A stretch of 64,000 nucleotides of DNA from Selaginella tamariscina (lineage: Eukaryota; Streptophyta; Lycopodiopsida; Selaginellales; Selaginellaceae): assembly GCA_003024785.1 (NCBI GenBank), contig PUQB01000156.1:372001-436000 (forward strand), read 5' to 3'. Within the stretch, counting starts at the first letter, position 1, and each line of letters begins with the position of its first letter. The notes below the pieces were generated by a model. That model ran no database searches and had not been told where the DNA came from. It was given only the letters and a program-made list of their open reading frames with translations. Below, piece after piece: positions 26,102-42,500 of the stretch. The position numbers and the translations under genes are program-made.

Positions 26102-27601
26102 TTAAGTGTTTAACGACTTGGCAAATAACTCGCTAGAATCTGCATTTCTAGCAAGCAAGTCCGTAGTGTGGGAAGCCAAAGTATAGGAGCGTTCATACTG
26201 CTGCATCCTCAGGTCAAACTGCTTTCCCATCATCTGGTTCGATTCCTTCATGCATTGGATCATTGAAGCTGAGGTTTTCTTGTTCTTCTTCTTGCCATTG
26301 TTTCCAAGTGCTCCATCACTATCTATCCCATCAAAAGCATCAGGTAAAGATGCATCTGTTGTGTTTGCCTCGCTCGCAACTAAACTTGGACTAGGGTCGG
26401 AACCTTCAGAAGCAAACACTAAGGTTGGTGTCGTTGTAGCTCGAGCTCTAGAGAAACTATCCAGGGCATCGTACCAACCCTGCTCCATGTTTTTTGAAAG
26501 TTCCAGTGACACTCGCTCATCCTGAGTGAAACTGAAGTACTCAACAGCTCCAATCTGTCTTGAATAATCTTTGATCTTCTTGTACATCGTCCAAATATTC
26601 TCCAACATCGTTTAACTTGATGAAGGTCTCTCTCGAACCCAGTCTTCTCAGCGAGCTGCTTGGTTATCTTAGTCCATCGAGAAGCTATTGTTTGGGAGGA
26701 GTGTTCACGGCTTGTGAGCTCCCCACGTCCTAGAAACTCCTGCCTTTTAAGCTCAATCAACTCCATAGTTTCTTCAAATGTCCAGTTGTTTTTGTTGTCG
26801 TTTAAACATCTGTTCATTCTAAATGCAAAAGGTTGCATGTAGTTAACATAGAACAGAATGCTCACCTCATTTAGAACATCATCTTCCAAGTCAATAATAT
26901 TGTGTCCTGCTCCACGTCATCGACCTCTACCTCTGACTCTCCCTTGACCTCAGGTACCATGTCCTCCACGAGTTGTCCCCTCAAATGCCAGCCCAAAGTT
27001 GATATCCAAGTTGGCTCCTTGAGAAGCCGCTCCAAATGCTAGCCCAGAATTGATATCTAGGCTGGCTCCATGTCCAGCCCTGAAAACACTAACCAAGTTG
27101 ATATCCAGGCTTGCTCCACGTCCAACCCCTAAAAATGCCAGCATGGAGTTGATGTTTAGGTTGGCCCCTTAACTAGCTGCTCCAAATGCCAGGCCGAAGT
27201 TGATATCTTGGCTAGCTCCACATCCAGCCCTTGAAAATGCCAGCCTAGAGTTTGGTATTCAGGTTGGCTCCACGTCCAACCCCTGAAAACTCCAGCCCAG
27301 AGTTGATGTCTGGGCTGGCCCCCTCGACCAGCTACTCCAAACGCCAACCCAGAGTAGATATTTGGGCTGCTCCATGTCCAGCCTCCAGCCCATAGTTGAT
27401 GTCTAGGCTAAAAACTCTGCGCTGGTTTCTAAAAATAGAGACAAACCTCCATAGCCAATTCCACTCAATGAGTCGCCTGTCACCTCTTCCTCCTCTAGAT
27501 GACATACCTCTTCCTCCTCCAGTTGACATACCCAAACCCAGCTCTTCAGCACCATCATGCTCCATTGCTATCAATCGTGATTCTCTACCCGCCAAAACCA
27601 A
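26102..27601 (-). pseudogene. PIF/Harbinger ORF1: Myb/SANT-like DNA-binding partner, degenerate
   Basis: On the minus strand, convergent to the transposase. From 27601: MEHDGAEELGLGMSTGGGRG and further GGRG-type glycine/arginine-rich sequence, then a degenerate tandem repeat region (about 26930-27420), then a trihelix/SANT-like domain: NNWTFEETMELIELKRQEF, SSQTIASRWTKITKQLAEKT, DLHQVKRCW (26550-26800). A coiled-coil-prone acidic tail with NGKKKNKKTSASMIQCMKES lies at 26200-26330. In this superfamily the Myb-like protein brings the transposase to the element and into the nucleus. Several frame breaks are present, and introns cannot be placed with confidence. Confidence 0.75.
26930..27420 (-). 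repeat. degenerate ~60-nt tandem repeats inside Harbinger ORF1
   Basis: Successive units resemble each other at about 57-66-nt spacing, each with CTCCA(C/T)GTCCAGCCC..AAA..CCAGCC..GAGTTGAT-like sequence on the plus strand. Read on the minus strand they encode repeats of the form GLAFxGxxxGASLDIN with Gly-rich linkers. About seven to eight units are visible. Units vary by small indels, so the frame drifts. Confidence 0.7.
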
Positions 27602-28001
27602 ATAAAAAATAAAAAAAAATTAGTATAAAAAAAACTATCGGCCAGTTTTATCACCAGTTCCACTCACCCCAATTTGCTCCTCTTCCTCTCCAAATCACAT
27701 ACCCCAATTGTCCGCTCCTCTCCTCTCCAAATCACATACCCCAATCCAGCTCTTTAGCGCCACTATATCAACCAACTCTACCCCCAAAACCAAAAGAAAA
27801 ATCTAAGAAAAGAAACCTGCCAACAATAAATAATGTTTTTTCTTTTAAGGGTGTTTAAAGGACTTGTTTTCCTACCCTTAAATTATGTGGAAAAAGTGCA
27901 TTTTTTTTGTAGTGACATCACAAGTTAGACTTGAAGTACCCTTAATTTTATGTATTCTTAAGGGTGCACTAAGGGTTTTAAGGGTCAGTGCGACCCAGCC
28001 C

Positions 28002-30309
28002 TATATAGCTTTTAAAAACATAACAACCGCCTTTTTATTTAAACTTTGAAAAACATATATCTTATCAATATTTTTTAACTCTTTAAGTGAAACCAGATCT
28101 CCCTTGATTCTATATATTAATATTAATTTTATATTATTATTATTTTAATTAATATTTAATATTTAAGATGTTTTTGATTTGCTAATTTAATGATATTTGA
28201 GTTTAATTTCCAAATTTTTCCTTTATATATTTTGTATATATATCTTTTCTACTACGTCATGTGCACATATGTGTAATATCTTGGATAGCTTGGTAATTTA
28301 TATGTATGTCTTGTGGTAATGTGTGTGTGTGCACATGCTGTGTGCTTTTTTTATACCAAACTAAATTAGATTTGTTAGTACACTAAAAATTTCAAATTTA
28401 TATATGTATGTCCATTTTAACCAAATTTCTTTGTTTTTAATATTTAAACTTCATTTCAAACTTTATTATGTTATTTAATTTTACATTTCAAAGTATAACT
28501 TCAAATTTAAATCTTAAACATTAAAATTTTAAATATATATAATACATAAATTTATAAAGTATATAAATACGTTCATGTAAAATATAAATATAAATATATA
28601 TATTATATATTATAATTTTTGATTTGAAGTTGTAAACTTTTAAATTTTATAGTTTTGAATATAAAATAAACATTTTAAAAGGAGTTAGATTAAAACAAAG
28701 GGGTGGTGTCCATATTACATATATTATATTGCAAGCCTTTAGTGTGTATCTAGATGTTATTTCATTTAATGCATCAAAATAAATATAAGATCAACATATG
28801 TTAATAATAATTATAAGATCAAAATATATAATATTATGTCTTATGTGTACAAACCTAAACCATTTAGAGTGCATCAATAATCAAAATAATATTAGTGTAT
28901 TCAAATTAAAAAGAGAGTATTTTTTATTTTTAAATCATATGTTACATAATTTAATTTTAAAGATTATATATTACATTATATTAAAAGTACATTACTAATT
29001 TTAAAACTAAATTAATAAATTATATATTTAAATATCTTAATTATAATTTGAAAATTAGTAGGGATTTTCATTCTCAAATTAATTCTAGTGCTAATTTAAA
29101 CATTCAAATAAATAAACAATAAAGTTTATAAATTAACATTTTAAATTTAAAATTAATAATATTAATGTCAAATGAATTCATTGTTATTACTTTTGACTTT
29201 ATTTTTTTGGTATTGTGTAATTTCTTTTTGATTTGTTGTTTTTTTTTAATTCTTGTAATAATATTAATTACATATTAACCTCATATATTTATTTATAAAC
29301 TTTATAAAAAAAATTTCTTCAATATCAACTTGAACTTTATTATACTTATGCTGGAGTCCTTAATGAATTTAAAGAGCATTTGGGATAACGAACGTTGTGG
29401 GCACGTACTTCAAATCATTTATTTAAATCAAAGATACATTGCATGCAATATCCTAAATAATATATATACTTAAATCACGTTTAGAGAATAATTATCACTA
29501 AGTCAAATCATAACGAGCCATGATCTTGAAAATCGTCTATGTTCAATGTCATATACGTGTATGTATGTATATAACACCAAAACCTTAAACCCTACACCCT
29601 AACGTCACGGTGACGTTTATATACACGCACGCACACTTACACACGCATATATTCATGACATATATATATGTGGCTGTCCGATTCCGGATCAATATGATGG
29701 ATAAAAACGTCCAACTAACCCACTATACAAAGTGCAAGCACCACTAAACTCGGCAATGACATCATCATTGCGAATCATGACATCACCAACATATACATTA
29801 TGTAATTCTATGCCTATATACGTACATAAGTTGACTAATGTCCCACTTTTTTAATATATACAAACCAAATTATATAATATACAATTATTCGTGGCTATAA
29901 CATGCAAAATATTCCCCTTTGTTTCTTCAACGGCACCATGTGAGTCTTTTCCTGTTCTCGTGTCTAAGATTTCTCTAACTAATGAAGACTTAACATGTAA
30001 CGTCCAAAAGAGACGGTCCTAGCACGTCTCCATTTTCGTTTTCATGGGCATCCAACTGAAAAATGGTTCTGTAGTAAAATATATAGAATTATTTCTATAA
30101 TGGCACGGGCAATAGGAATTTGTAAGCATGCCTATTATTTACAGGGACGAGTCAAGGGTGGTGGGGTGTCATTAATTAAATTTGGGGCAAACCCTGGTCC
30201 CAAATTTGGTATGATCTAAGGTTGCATCATCAAAAGATCATCTTCACCCTGCATTCATCCACGGGTCTCTCTATAATGAATCTTTAGAAAGTCAAAGCGT
30301 GGGGACACA
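28002..30309. other. 2.3-kb AT-rich spacer
   Basis: Flank between the transposon and the DUF688-like gene. Most is very AT-rich. The last 700 bp is less so and likely contains the promoter of the downstream gene. ACCTTAAACCCTACACCCTAA near 29581-29602 resembles interstitial telomere-like (telo-box) sequence. No gene is recognised. Confidence 0.5.
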
Positions 30310-31451
30310 ATGGGAAAAAGTTCGCTTTCATTCCTTCGTAATCTCTTCTTTGTTTTCCAAATGGAAACGACCAATCATCATTGTCATCACCGACCTGTAA
30401 AGCTCGGTACTAGTGCTCCCAGTGATGATTACTGTACAGATGCTTGTCACGGATTACTTATTGCGGTGCCTTTCAAATGGGAGACACAACCGGGTGTTCC
30501 CATACAGACGTTGCTGCTTGAGACAGATAGCAGTTCTCACACGGACAGATACAGGGAACAAGAATCTGACAAGGATCAATCGCTTCCTCCCCCGCCGCGG
30601 CTAACCATGAGGAAGCTCAGTAACGACGCACAGAGTGCGAAGAAGAAGAATGGGGCATCCATGGATTCTCCACGCTCTCTCTCCATCTCCAAGAGATGAA
30701 AAGCCTGTTCCAAACCAGGCTGGGACTGTCCTCCTCCTCCTCCCCGAGGAAGGCTACCTGTACTTCAGCAGCCCCCCAGAATCTCGATTACGTGTCGGAG
30801 GAACCCATGCAGCAGGCGCCTGTTCTGCCCTTCCAGAACATGTCTAGCATGGGAGTTATGGTACGGTGACGGCAGCAAGGCCAAGCTCAGTGATTCCTCT
30901 CTTGACTTGGAGAGCCCTACAAGTAGCAGTACTGATAACTCGGTGAGCAGCTTCTCAAGTGATTCATCCTCTTCGTCTACGGAGAGGCGTACCTCTTGCT
31001 ACTATGATTTTGAAGAAGATAACGACGACGATGAGGACTTCAGTATGGAGTTTGTGAGCAGCTCATCGAGAGAGTTCTTTGCAAACAAGTTCTATTCCAA
31101 TGCAACAAACAGGTTCCACGTCGACTCCTCAGAGTCGGCCTCCCTTCTGGGTGGAAGGACCCAGCGGCTTCCCAGTGCTCTGAAGAAGGTGCACCGCAAC
31201 AAGGTCTCCAAGTGTCTGAAGAAGGTGAGGTTTGCCGAGGACGATGAGGAACAGAATGCAGGGTGCGAATCTCCCTCGGATGTTGATACGAATCCTGTTC
31301 TTCTCGGCATTCTTCGAGGTCTGCACCAAGGTATGTTACGGAGGACACCGAGGTAGAAGAGGAGTTTGTGGAGGATTTCAGCCCTTCACCACGGACTAAG
31401 AGGGACTTGTCCGAGCTTCTTATGCAGATTATTCAAAATGATATTGAATAA
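30310..31451 (+). CDS. DUF688-like plant protein, in-frame stop and frameshift
   Basis: The N-terminus has KLGTSAPSDDYCTDACHGLL then AVPFKWETQPGVP, the 'VPFKWExQPG' signature of plant DUF688-type proteins, whose function is unknown. A proline-rich block (WDCPPPPPRGRLP) follows, then a Ser-rich stretch (SSFSSDSSSSSTERR), an acidic patch, and SALKKVHRNKVSKCLKKVRF. A TGA at 30697-30699 interrupts the same frame, which is otherwise open on both sides of it. It either reflects sequence error, or the segment 30635-30700 is misread. A single-base shift near 31330 moves the frame into RYVTEDTEVEEEFVEDFSPS and DLSELLMQIIQNDIE-stop at 31451. No intron is needed. Probably one nuclear-type, low-complexity plant protein. 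Confidence 0.65.
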
Positions 31452-32025
31452 CAAGAAGCACAGCAAAAAGGTACACAACACACACAAGTATATGAGTTAT
31501 ATGTTCTAATGGAATGTTTGTCTTTTCAGTCTATGTTTCGTTCAAGGTGGTAACGGTGGTTGTGAGGTTCAATTTTGATGCCAGGGCGAATAACCAGATA
31601 TCATACATGCCCATACTATACTCTGTTATATGCAGTTTAAGGAATTAATATTTAAAAATATTCGAGAATATGCTCCAAGTATAGTAAATGAATAATATTC
31701 AAATTCAACACGTTTGCATGTTCCAAACTTTTGACTAAACATTTTAACTTATACGGTCGTCTAAGCACGTACATGCACATCCGTCACCTTCTTTGACTAG
31801 CAAACTAGGCTATAAACATAGGTTTAATAATATTACATATATGATTCTTTAAGGTTGGTACAGAGTCTACTTCGAAAACAAGTAAACGTCACTAATATAA
31901 TCCAAAGTATTTTAATAATATTATAGATGATATTTGTAATTAAAAGATAAGGTTCGGTACTTGAATGAACAATCTGTATGTCTGGTATTATGGAGTGGAA
32001 GTCTAAATGAATGCATCAATAAAAA

Positions 32026-32068
<43 letters not shown>

Positions 32069-32300
32069 TGCCCCAGGACTTATATCAGATAAGTTTACAG
32101 ATGTGTCAAAGTTATATTATAAGTCTATTACATATCTAATATCTACGACACACTCGCGAGCGCGCACACGGGATAAGATAAGAGGAAAGTAGCTTAGAAT
32201 TTCCATATGGTTTATACAGGGAATTATATTCCCATGATGTTTCTGTACAGAAATAAATAATAAAACGCTATAATATATATATGTTCACTTACTGGGATGT
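31452..32300. other. spacer between convergent DUF688-like and FtsH genes
   Basis: 3' flank of both genes. It contains a (GT)n(GA)n microsatellite at 32030-32068. No coding evidence is seen. Confidence 0.55.
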
Positions 32301-36715
<4,415 letters not shown>

Positions 36716-37071
36716 AGCTGGGAGCTCGAGATTTTTGCCGACCTACTTAGTGGCTGGCAAAATGCCGTGCTTTGCTTCCTATCCAAGGAATCCTTAGCGC
36801 CAAAGCAGATGATTAATAAATGTCGCCCTAACCCTAAAAACAGAACATAATTAGTTAATGATTTAGTGTTTAATCCTAAACTCAATATATACTCAGATTC
36901 TGTATTTATTTCATACGAGGTTATTAATGAATACACAAACCGATTCCAACGCGTATAGCCACAAACATACACACGCCCACGCACGCCACCACTACACGTT
37001 ACATCTTAAGGGTTTAGATATATACAGACAGATCGTTTTCCCTTTTTTTATTCGACATAATCCCTTCTTTC
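36716..37071. promoter_or_regulatory. divergent upstream region of FtsH and beta-expansin A
   Basis: Only 356 bp separate the two start codons, so the promoters share this stretch. CCTAACCCTAAAAAC near 36826-36840 is a telo-box-like motif, common near plant housekeeping transcription starts. An ACACACGCCCACGC patch lies at 36967-36983. Confidence 0.5.
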
Positions 37072-37532
37072 ATGTCGAAGTCTTCAGCAATAATAATCAT
37101 GTACATATATACTTGTGTCGTCCTTGCTGCTGCTCAGATCGAATGGCTACCAGCTACAGCATCTTGGTATGGAACCCCCAATGGAGCTGGGAGCGATAGT
37201 AAGTGAGAGAGAGAGAGGGAGAGGGGGAGAGGGGAGAGGGAGAGAGAGAGAGGGAGAGAGATTGTGGGGAAGCGAGGGAGAGTAAAAATCCCTCGTTGGC
37301 CCTTGTAAACAGATGAATCCATGTAAATTGGAACTTATTCAAGACACACGCACGTGCACACACACACACATTCTTGTGTAGTTTGATAAACTGTTGGTTT
37401 CTTCTATAGGTGGCTCTTGTGGCTATGAAAACCTGGTCAATACACCATATGGTTCAGATGTTGTAGGTGTAAGTCATCTGCTGTTCAAGAATGGAATTGG
37501 ATGTGGAACGTGCTATGAGGTTTGCATTACAC

Positions 37533-37568
<36 letters not shown>

Positions 37569-38012
37569 CATATACATACAAGTGCAACACAGGTGAAATG
37601 TACGGAGAATGAACTGTGTGCGAGGCAACCCGTTAGGGTAGTTGTTACAGACGATTGCACAGGCTATTGGTGCTCGGGGAGAAGAATACATTTTGATATG
37701 AGTGGGAGTGCATTTGGAAACTAGCAACCGGGGCGGGGAGAACAAGCTCCGTAACCATGGTTTCCTCAACATCCTCTACAGACGGTATGTATTGCCTTCT
37801 TATACACAGTACACGCACGTACAATGTACATGCATATATAACATTTAGTGTATATGTATTTGTGATTGTGAAGTACTTTGACAGTGTGAGATGCTCATAC
37901 AATAGCCCTCTGGTTTTCCAAGTTGCAAAGAGTGCAACTCCATCTCGGTTTGAAGTACAGATACGTTATGTTGATGGACCTGGTGACCTTAACTACGTCG
38001 AACTGCAGCAGG

Positions 38013-38047
<35 letters not shown>

Positions 38048-38270
38048 TGATACTTATAAATTTGTGTAGGCTAATTCTTTGATCTGGCAACCGATGCGTA
38101 ATACCTGGGGAGCAAACTGGGTTTTGAATGGACCATTGACTGGACCAATGAGTATACGGTTGACTTCGTTGACTAGCGGTCAAAAGATTGTAGCTAAGAA
38201 TGTGATTCCTGCATATTGGATACCTGGACATAGCTACAGAGCTTCTGTATATGTGAACTTCGACAAATAA
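37072..38270 (+). CDS. beta-expansin A, 5 exons
   Basis: Secreted wall-loosening protein of the beta-expansin group. Exons: 37072-37198, 37410-37519, 37593-37794, 37885-38011 and 38070-38270. The signal peptide is MSKSSAIIIMYIYTCVVLAAA. The mature N-terminus WLPATASWYGTPNGAGS, then GGSCGYENLVNTPYG, KNGIGCGTCYEVKC, VVVTDDC and RIHFDMSGSAFG forms the six-stranded barrel domain with its Cys pairs and the HFDxSG motif. The C-terminal binding domain follows: EVQIRYVDGPGDLNYVELQQ, NTWGANWVLNGPLTGPMS, then VIPAYWIPGHSY. Exon 3 needs two single-base corrections, near 37722 (an A-run) and near 37733-37739 (G-runs). Introns carry long (CA)n and (GT)n(GA)n repeats. Tandem with the next gene. Confidence 0.92.
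37201..37262. repeat. (GA)n-rich purine tract in expansin A intron 1
   Basis: A (GA/GGGA)-rich purine run begins directly after the GTAAGT donor of the first expansin A intron. Confidence 0.85.
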
Positions 38271-38426
38271 AATTCATAATATTTTAAACCATGTTAAGGG
38301 TTAGTACACAGGCCCACGCACGCACGCCCACGCTACGTGAGCACGTGCACATATGTACTATATAAGGGTGAAAGGAGTGAAAAAATATAGGTCATTCTAT
38401 ATTTTCCCTTTTCTCGGAAGCAAATC

Positions 38427-38591
38427 ATGGCAAGGGCATTAGTAGTAATCGCTTTAGTATGTTTTTTCTCCTTGCTAATGCTAAACGCAATCCCTGGGAG
38501 CCAGCTACCGCAACATGGTATGGAGATCCCTATGGAGCTGGCACTGACGGTAAAGTGATCTCTCTCTCTCACGCACTCTCACTCACAATCA

Positions 38592-38628
<37 letters not shown>

Positions 38629-39599
38629 TCACACACACGCAAGTAGCTTCGATCACATTGAATGAGTTTTACACACACACACTCAAAGAACGACTGCATG
38701 ATTTGGTTTTTTCAAGGTGGAGCTTGTGGATACGGAAGCCTGCCGAATACACCGTACGGATTAGATATCGCAGCTGGAAGTCCCGTGCTATTCAAGAACG
38801 GAATGGGATGTGGAACTTGTTACAAGGTTTGTAAAACACACACGCACACACACTTTAATAAATGTGCAGGTGAAATGCGTGGAGGACGTGGATCAACCAA
38901 TGTGTTCTGGCTTCCTGTTAAAGTAGTCGTTACTGATGAGTGCCCAGGTGGTCCGTGTGCGGGAGATGCAGTACATTTTGATCTGAGTGGTACTGCATTT
39001 GGAAAGCTTGCACTTCCTGGCAAGGACTCCATGCTTCGTAACAGTGGTTTTATCCACATTCTCTACAAACGGTGTGTGTGTGTGTGTGTGTTATAATCTA
39101 CAACATTAAAACATCGTTGTGATATAATATGGGATAATATGAATTATAATACAAGAGTTTATATTCATTTCTGATGATGACATATTTGATAGTGTGCCAT
39201 GCAATAATAGCCCAGTGGTTTTCCAAGTTGCACAAGGTTCAAGTCCGTACTGGCTTGAAATTCTCGTACGCTACCTTGACGGTCCTGCTGACCTTGCAAG
39301 TGTTGAGCTTCAGCAGGTGCGCGCGCGCGCGTGCGTGCGTGCGTGAGTGTGTGTGTGTGTGAGAGAGAGAGCACGTATTAATGTTGTATATTCAGGCTGG
39401 TACACCTACATGGCTACCAATGCACCAAAACTGGGGAGCTAATTGGTGTTTTAATGGAGGACCGTTGACTGGACCGTTTACTCTAAGGTTGACTTCATTG
39501 ACCACTGGTGAACAAATTGTTGCTGAGAACGCGATTCCTGAAAATTGGGTAGCTGGACAAAGCTATACTGCTGCTAGACCTGTCAACTTCAATCCTTGA
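38427..39599 (+). CDS. beta-expansin B, 5 exons, tandem copy
   Basis: Exons: 38427-38549, 38717-38826, 38870-39071, 39193-39316 and 39396-39599, in the same positions and phases as expansin A only 156 bp upstream, so the pair arose by tandem duplication. The signal peptide is MARALVVIALVCFFSLLML. Then come ATWYGDPYGAGTD, GACGYGSLPNTPYGLDIAAG, KNGMGCGTCYKVKC, VVVTDECPGGPCAGDAVHFD, LSGTAFGKLALPGKDSM, and the C-terminal domain LVRYLDGPADLASVELQQ and NWGANWCFNGGPLTGPFTLR. Single-base corrections are needed in exon 1 (about 38490, before PWEPATATW) and exon 3 (about 38908-38912, before LPVKVVV). Residues differ enough from copy A that both seem to be under separate constraint. Confidence 0.92.
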
Positions 39600-42500
39600 C
39601 CAATATATTGAATAATTTGGTGTTATTAGAGAGAGAGAGAGAGAGAGAGAGAACCGTTGTACTTCTTTGTGTAACGGTGTGGATTAATCATTAACTATGA
39701 ATATACACCCGCATGTGTACACACATATCTACGTAAATGTGTACACATACATGAATCAATTCACAAATATATACTATATCTATATAGAAATCTTCACACA
39801 CACTCATACACACACAGGGGAATAAGTATGTATATACATGTGGGTGTGTGTATGAGAGAATGTATCTGTACATATACATCCACACGATGCAATATATATC
39901 TGTATATGTATATCCTTGTATAAATACACATATATATGCACAAACAATATGTAGCCAGTTTATACGAGAGACGGGGGAGGACATACGGATTAACACTGCG
40001 TTAACCTTAAATTAACTTAAAACCTTTCAGTAATTTAAGTTGATGCAACGTTTAGTCATTTATAACTTCTAGTTTAGTAGTTTTAAATTATTAAACTTTA
40101 TATATTATATCGACTACTACTACTGCTGGACTTTCTTTTCATGTTTATCTACAGTTATCTTTGTATATACTACACTGTTATATATGAAAATTATATGTAT
40201 GTCTATATACATACACACACCCCACACACAAGAAGATGACTACACAAAATGTTTGTTTTGGTCACGTTATATATATAAACATTTGTTATATAATAAACAA
40301 CAGAATGAGAACACTTCTAATATGCAGTCCCCTTCATATTTTCCATGATTAATTTAAATTTAAATAGTCAGAAAACATTAAAAACTGATATGTTATACTA
40401 AACTGTGTTAATTTATCAAAATGCATATAAATTTAACACATTAATTAACAAGTTGAAGAAGGGGGGACATATAGAACTTGTGTTTATAGATGCCTCCTAA
40501 TCAAAGCACATGCGATGTGGACAAAACACAACAATTTAAATAGTATGCACTTGTACACTTGTCTACGTTGTTTGCATGTGCATATGTGCGCGTGCATGTG
40601 TGTGTGAGAAAGAGATTCTTCTAGGATACGGGTTAAACAAAAACATTCTAATTTGTGGATTAATTTTGAGTTTAACTCTTAAGATTTAATTTTAAAACTA
40701 TTATATGTCGGAACTTCATAATTGTTTTTATGAAAATGTAATAAAGTACCTTAAGGGTGGGAAGATACTATACGAAAATTATTAATAATTAACATTTTTA
40801 AAGAATATATAATGCAAAATATTATTGATAGATATAACAGATTATCATACGCTAAAGCATGCATACACGCGCATTTTCTTAACTGAAAACATTTTCTTAC
40901 ATAACCACGCTAGTTAACAAAACTAAGTTAATTCTGTATAAATAAGACTAAACAAAGTTTAAATTAAGCTAAAACCTCTAAAATAACTTGCCTTGTCTTG
41001 TGCACGCACGCACAAGAAAGTGTTATAAATCAGAGGTGCAATATAACTGTGTGTGTGTGCGTGTGTGCAGATTACATGTGTCATAAAGCTTTCAAGGAAG
41101 CTTGTTTTCTTATAAACTTTAAAACTTAATTTAAAATGTCTTAATTAATAATATATATATATACATATTCTATTTTCCACAACTTTGCCTTTTTATGATG
41201 TAATAAATATAAATTTATATAGACATTATATATATATATATATTTGATACCTAACATATCTACGCATATTCTAAAGGTTTGATACTTTGTTGTAAAATAT
41301 ATACACACCACATCGTCTCTTTTTCATGTTCTGTATCTTAAAGAGTGTTCTTGTGTGAGTGGAGTATGACAAGACAGATGCATATCATATCGTGTAGAGA
41401 GAGATCATAGTCTCAGCTCTGTTTTTTTTATTAAATAAATTAAATACACATAATATATAAATATATATTATAGAATATTAATTATTAAATTAAGAAGGTT
41501 ATTAATTTTATTAAGTCAAGAAAAATATATAAGTTATTAGCTTATATATTATTAAATTAGACAGGTTAAACTCTATACTCATGTATACATGCATATGTAT
41601 ATAAAAACACAATATAAACATCGTTAATCTGTACTATTATAAACATTGTTAATAATCTAAAATAAAGCACTAGAGTAACTATATTATATATACATATATA
41701 AATACATATAAATATTTAATAATTGTGATTTTAATACATATTACATATGTATTTATATAATACACCCTTGACAGCACACATACATATATATGTACATCTA
41801 TATAAACATAAACAAAAATGAAAAATCACCCACACATATAATATAATATATTTCAGTTATAATAAAACGTACGAGTTGTATAGGAAGAATATGAAAATTG
41901 ATTTATAAAGTATTAATGTTTTAATATTTAGTATATACTAATATTTTAAATTTTTATTTATAAATAGGAATGTGAAACATGAAATGTAAATTTTCAATTT
42001 TCTTTGAAGTAATATACATTATTTAATTACATCACAAAGTTGCAAATCAACGGCCAAACGGATGCCATCGTGAAGGCATGCTCCGTGAGAGTGGTGTAGA
42101 TGGATATTATAATCTTGTTTTACTTTTATTAATGTTAATTAATTAATAATCTTATAAATAGATTTGTTTAAATGATATATTCTTTAATGTTTATAAAGTT
42201 CTAATTTATTAATATACATTGTAATGTAACTACGGTAAATACGTAGGTTACCTAGTATCCTTTTTTTATTTTAGCGGGATATATCCCGCCACCCTCTTTG
42301 TCACGTGTATAACAATTATGATGTCTAATTAATTTAGGTTTTAAATTTAAATTAAATATAACCATTATTAATATATCATTTTAAAATTTAATAGCATCAA
42401 GTAACTGTTTATATTAATCTTATTAGGAACTGCTTGTGCTAGTCGGAGCGAATGTATTTCTTGTGATATTTACATGTAAATACAGTTTAATTATTAAGAA

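Larger units (their letters stand above)
24358..28001. mobile_element. PIF/Harbinger DNA transposon, decayed, ~3.6 kb
   Basis: Imperfect terminal inverted repeats: GCACTGTCCCTTAAAACC at 24359-24376 continuing to 24384, and its counterpart at 27967-27991, which read in reverse is GCACTGACCCTTAAAACC then CTTAGTG. Between them are the two genes typical of the superfamily: an HARBI1/ALP1-like DDE transposase on the plus strand and a Myb/SANT-like partner on the minus strand, arranged convergently. CCCTTAA motifs recur subterminally at both ends and also near 26040 and 26080. Exact termini and the 3-bp target duplication are not certain; CTAT occurs just outside both proposed ends. The frames are broken, so autonomous activity is unlikely. 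Confidence 0.85.

Noticed and set aside
29581..29602. Interstitial telomeric array
   Set aside because: Only about two degenerate CCCTAAA-like units, below what would support an array.
39691..39996. Open frame of 101 codons in the expansin 3' flank
   Set aside because: Encoded by CA/TA-rich simple sequence; no homologous motif and no start context.
42274..42289. Perfect 16-nt palindrome GCGGGATATATCCCGC
   Set aside because: One isolated short palindrome in a long AT-rich region with no gene nearby. Chance occurrence is possible and nothing else supports a function.
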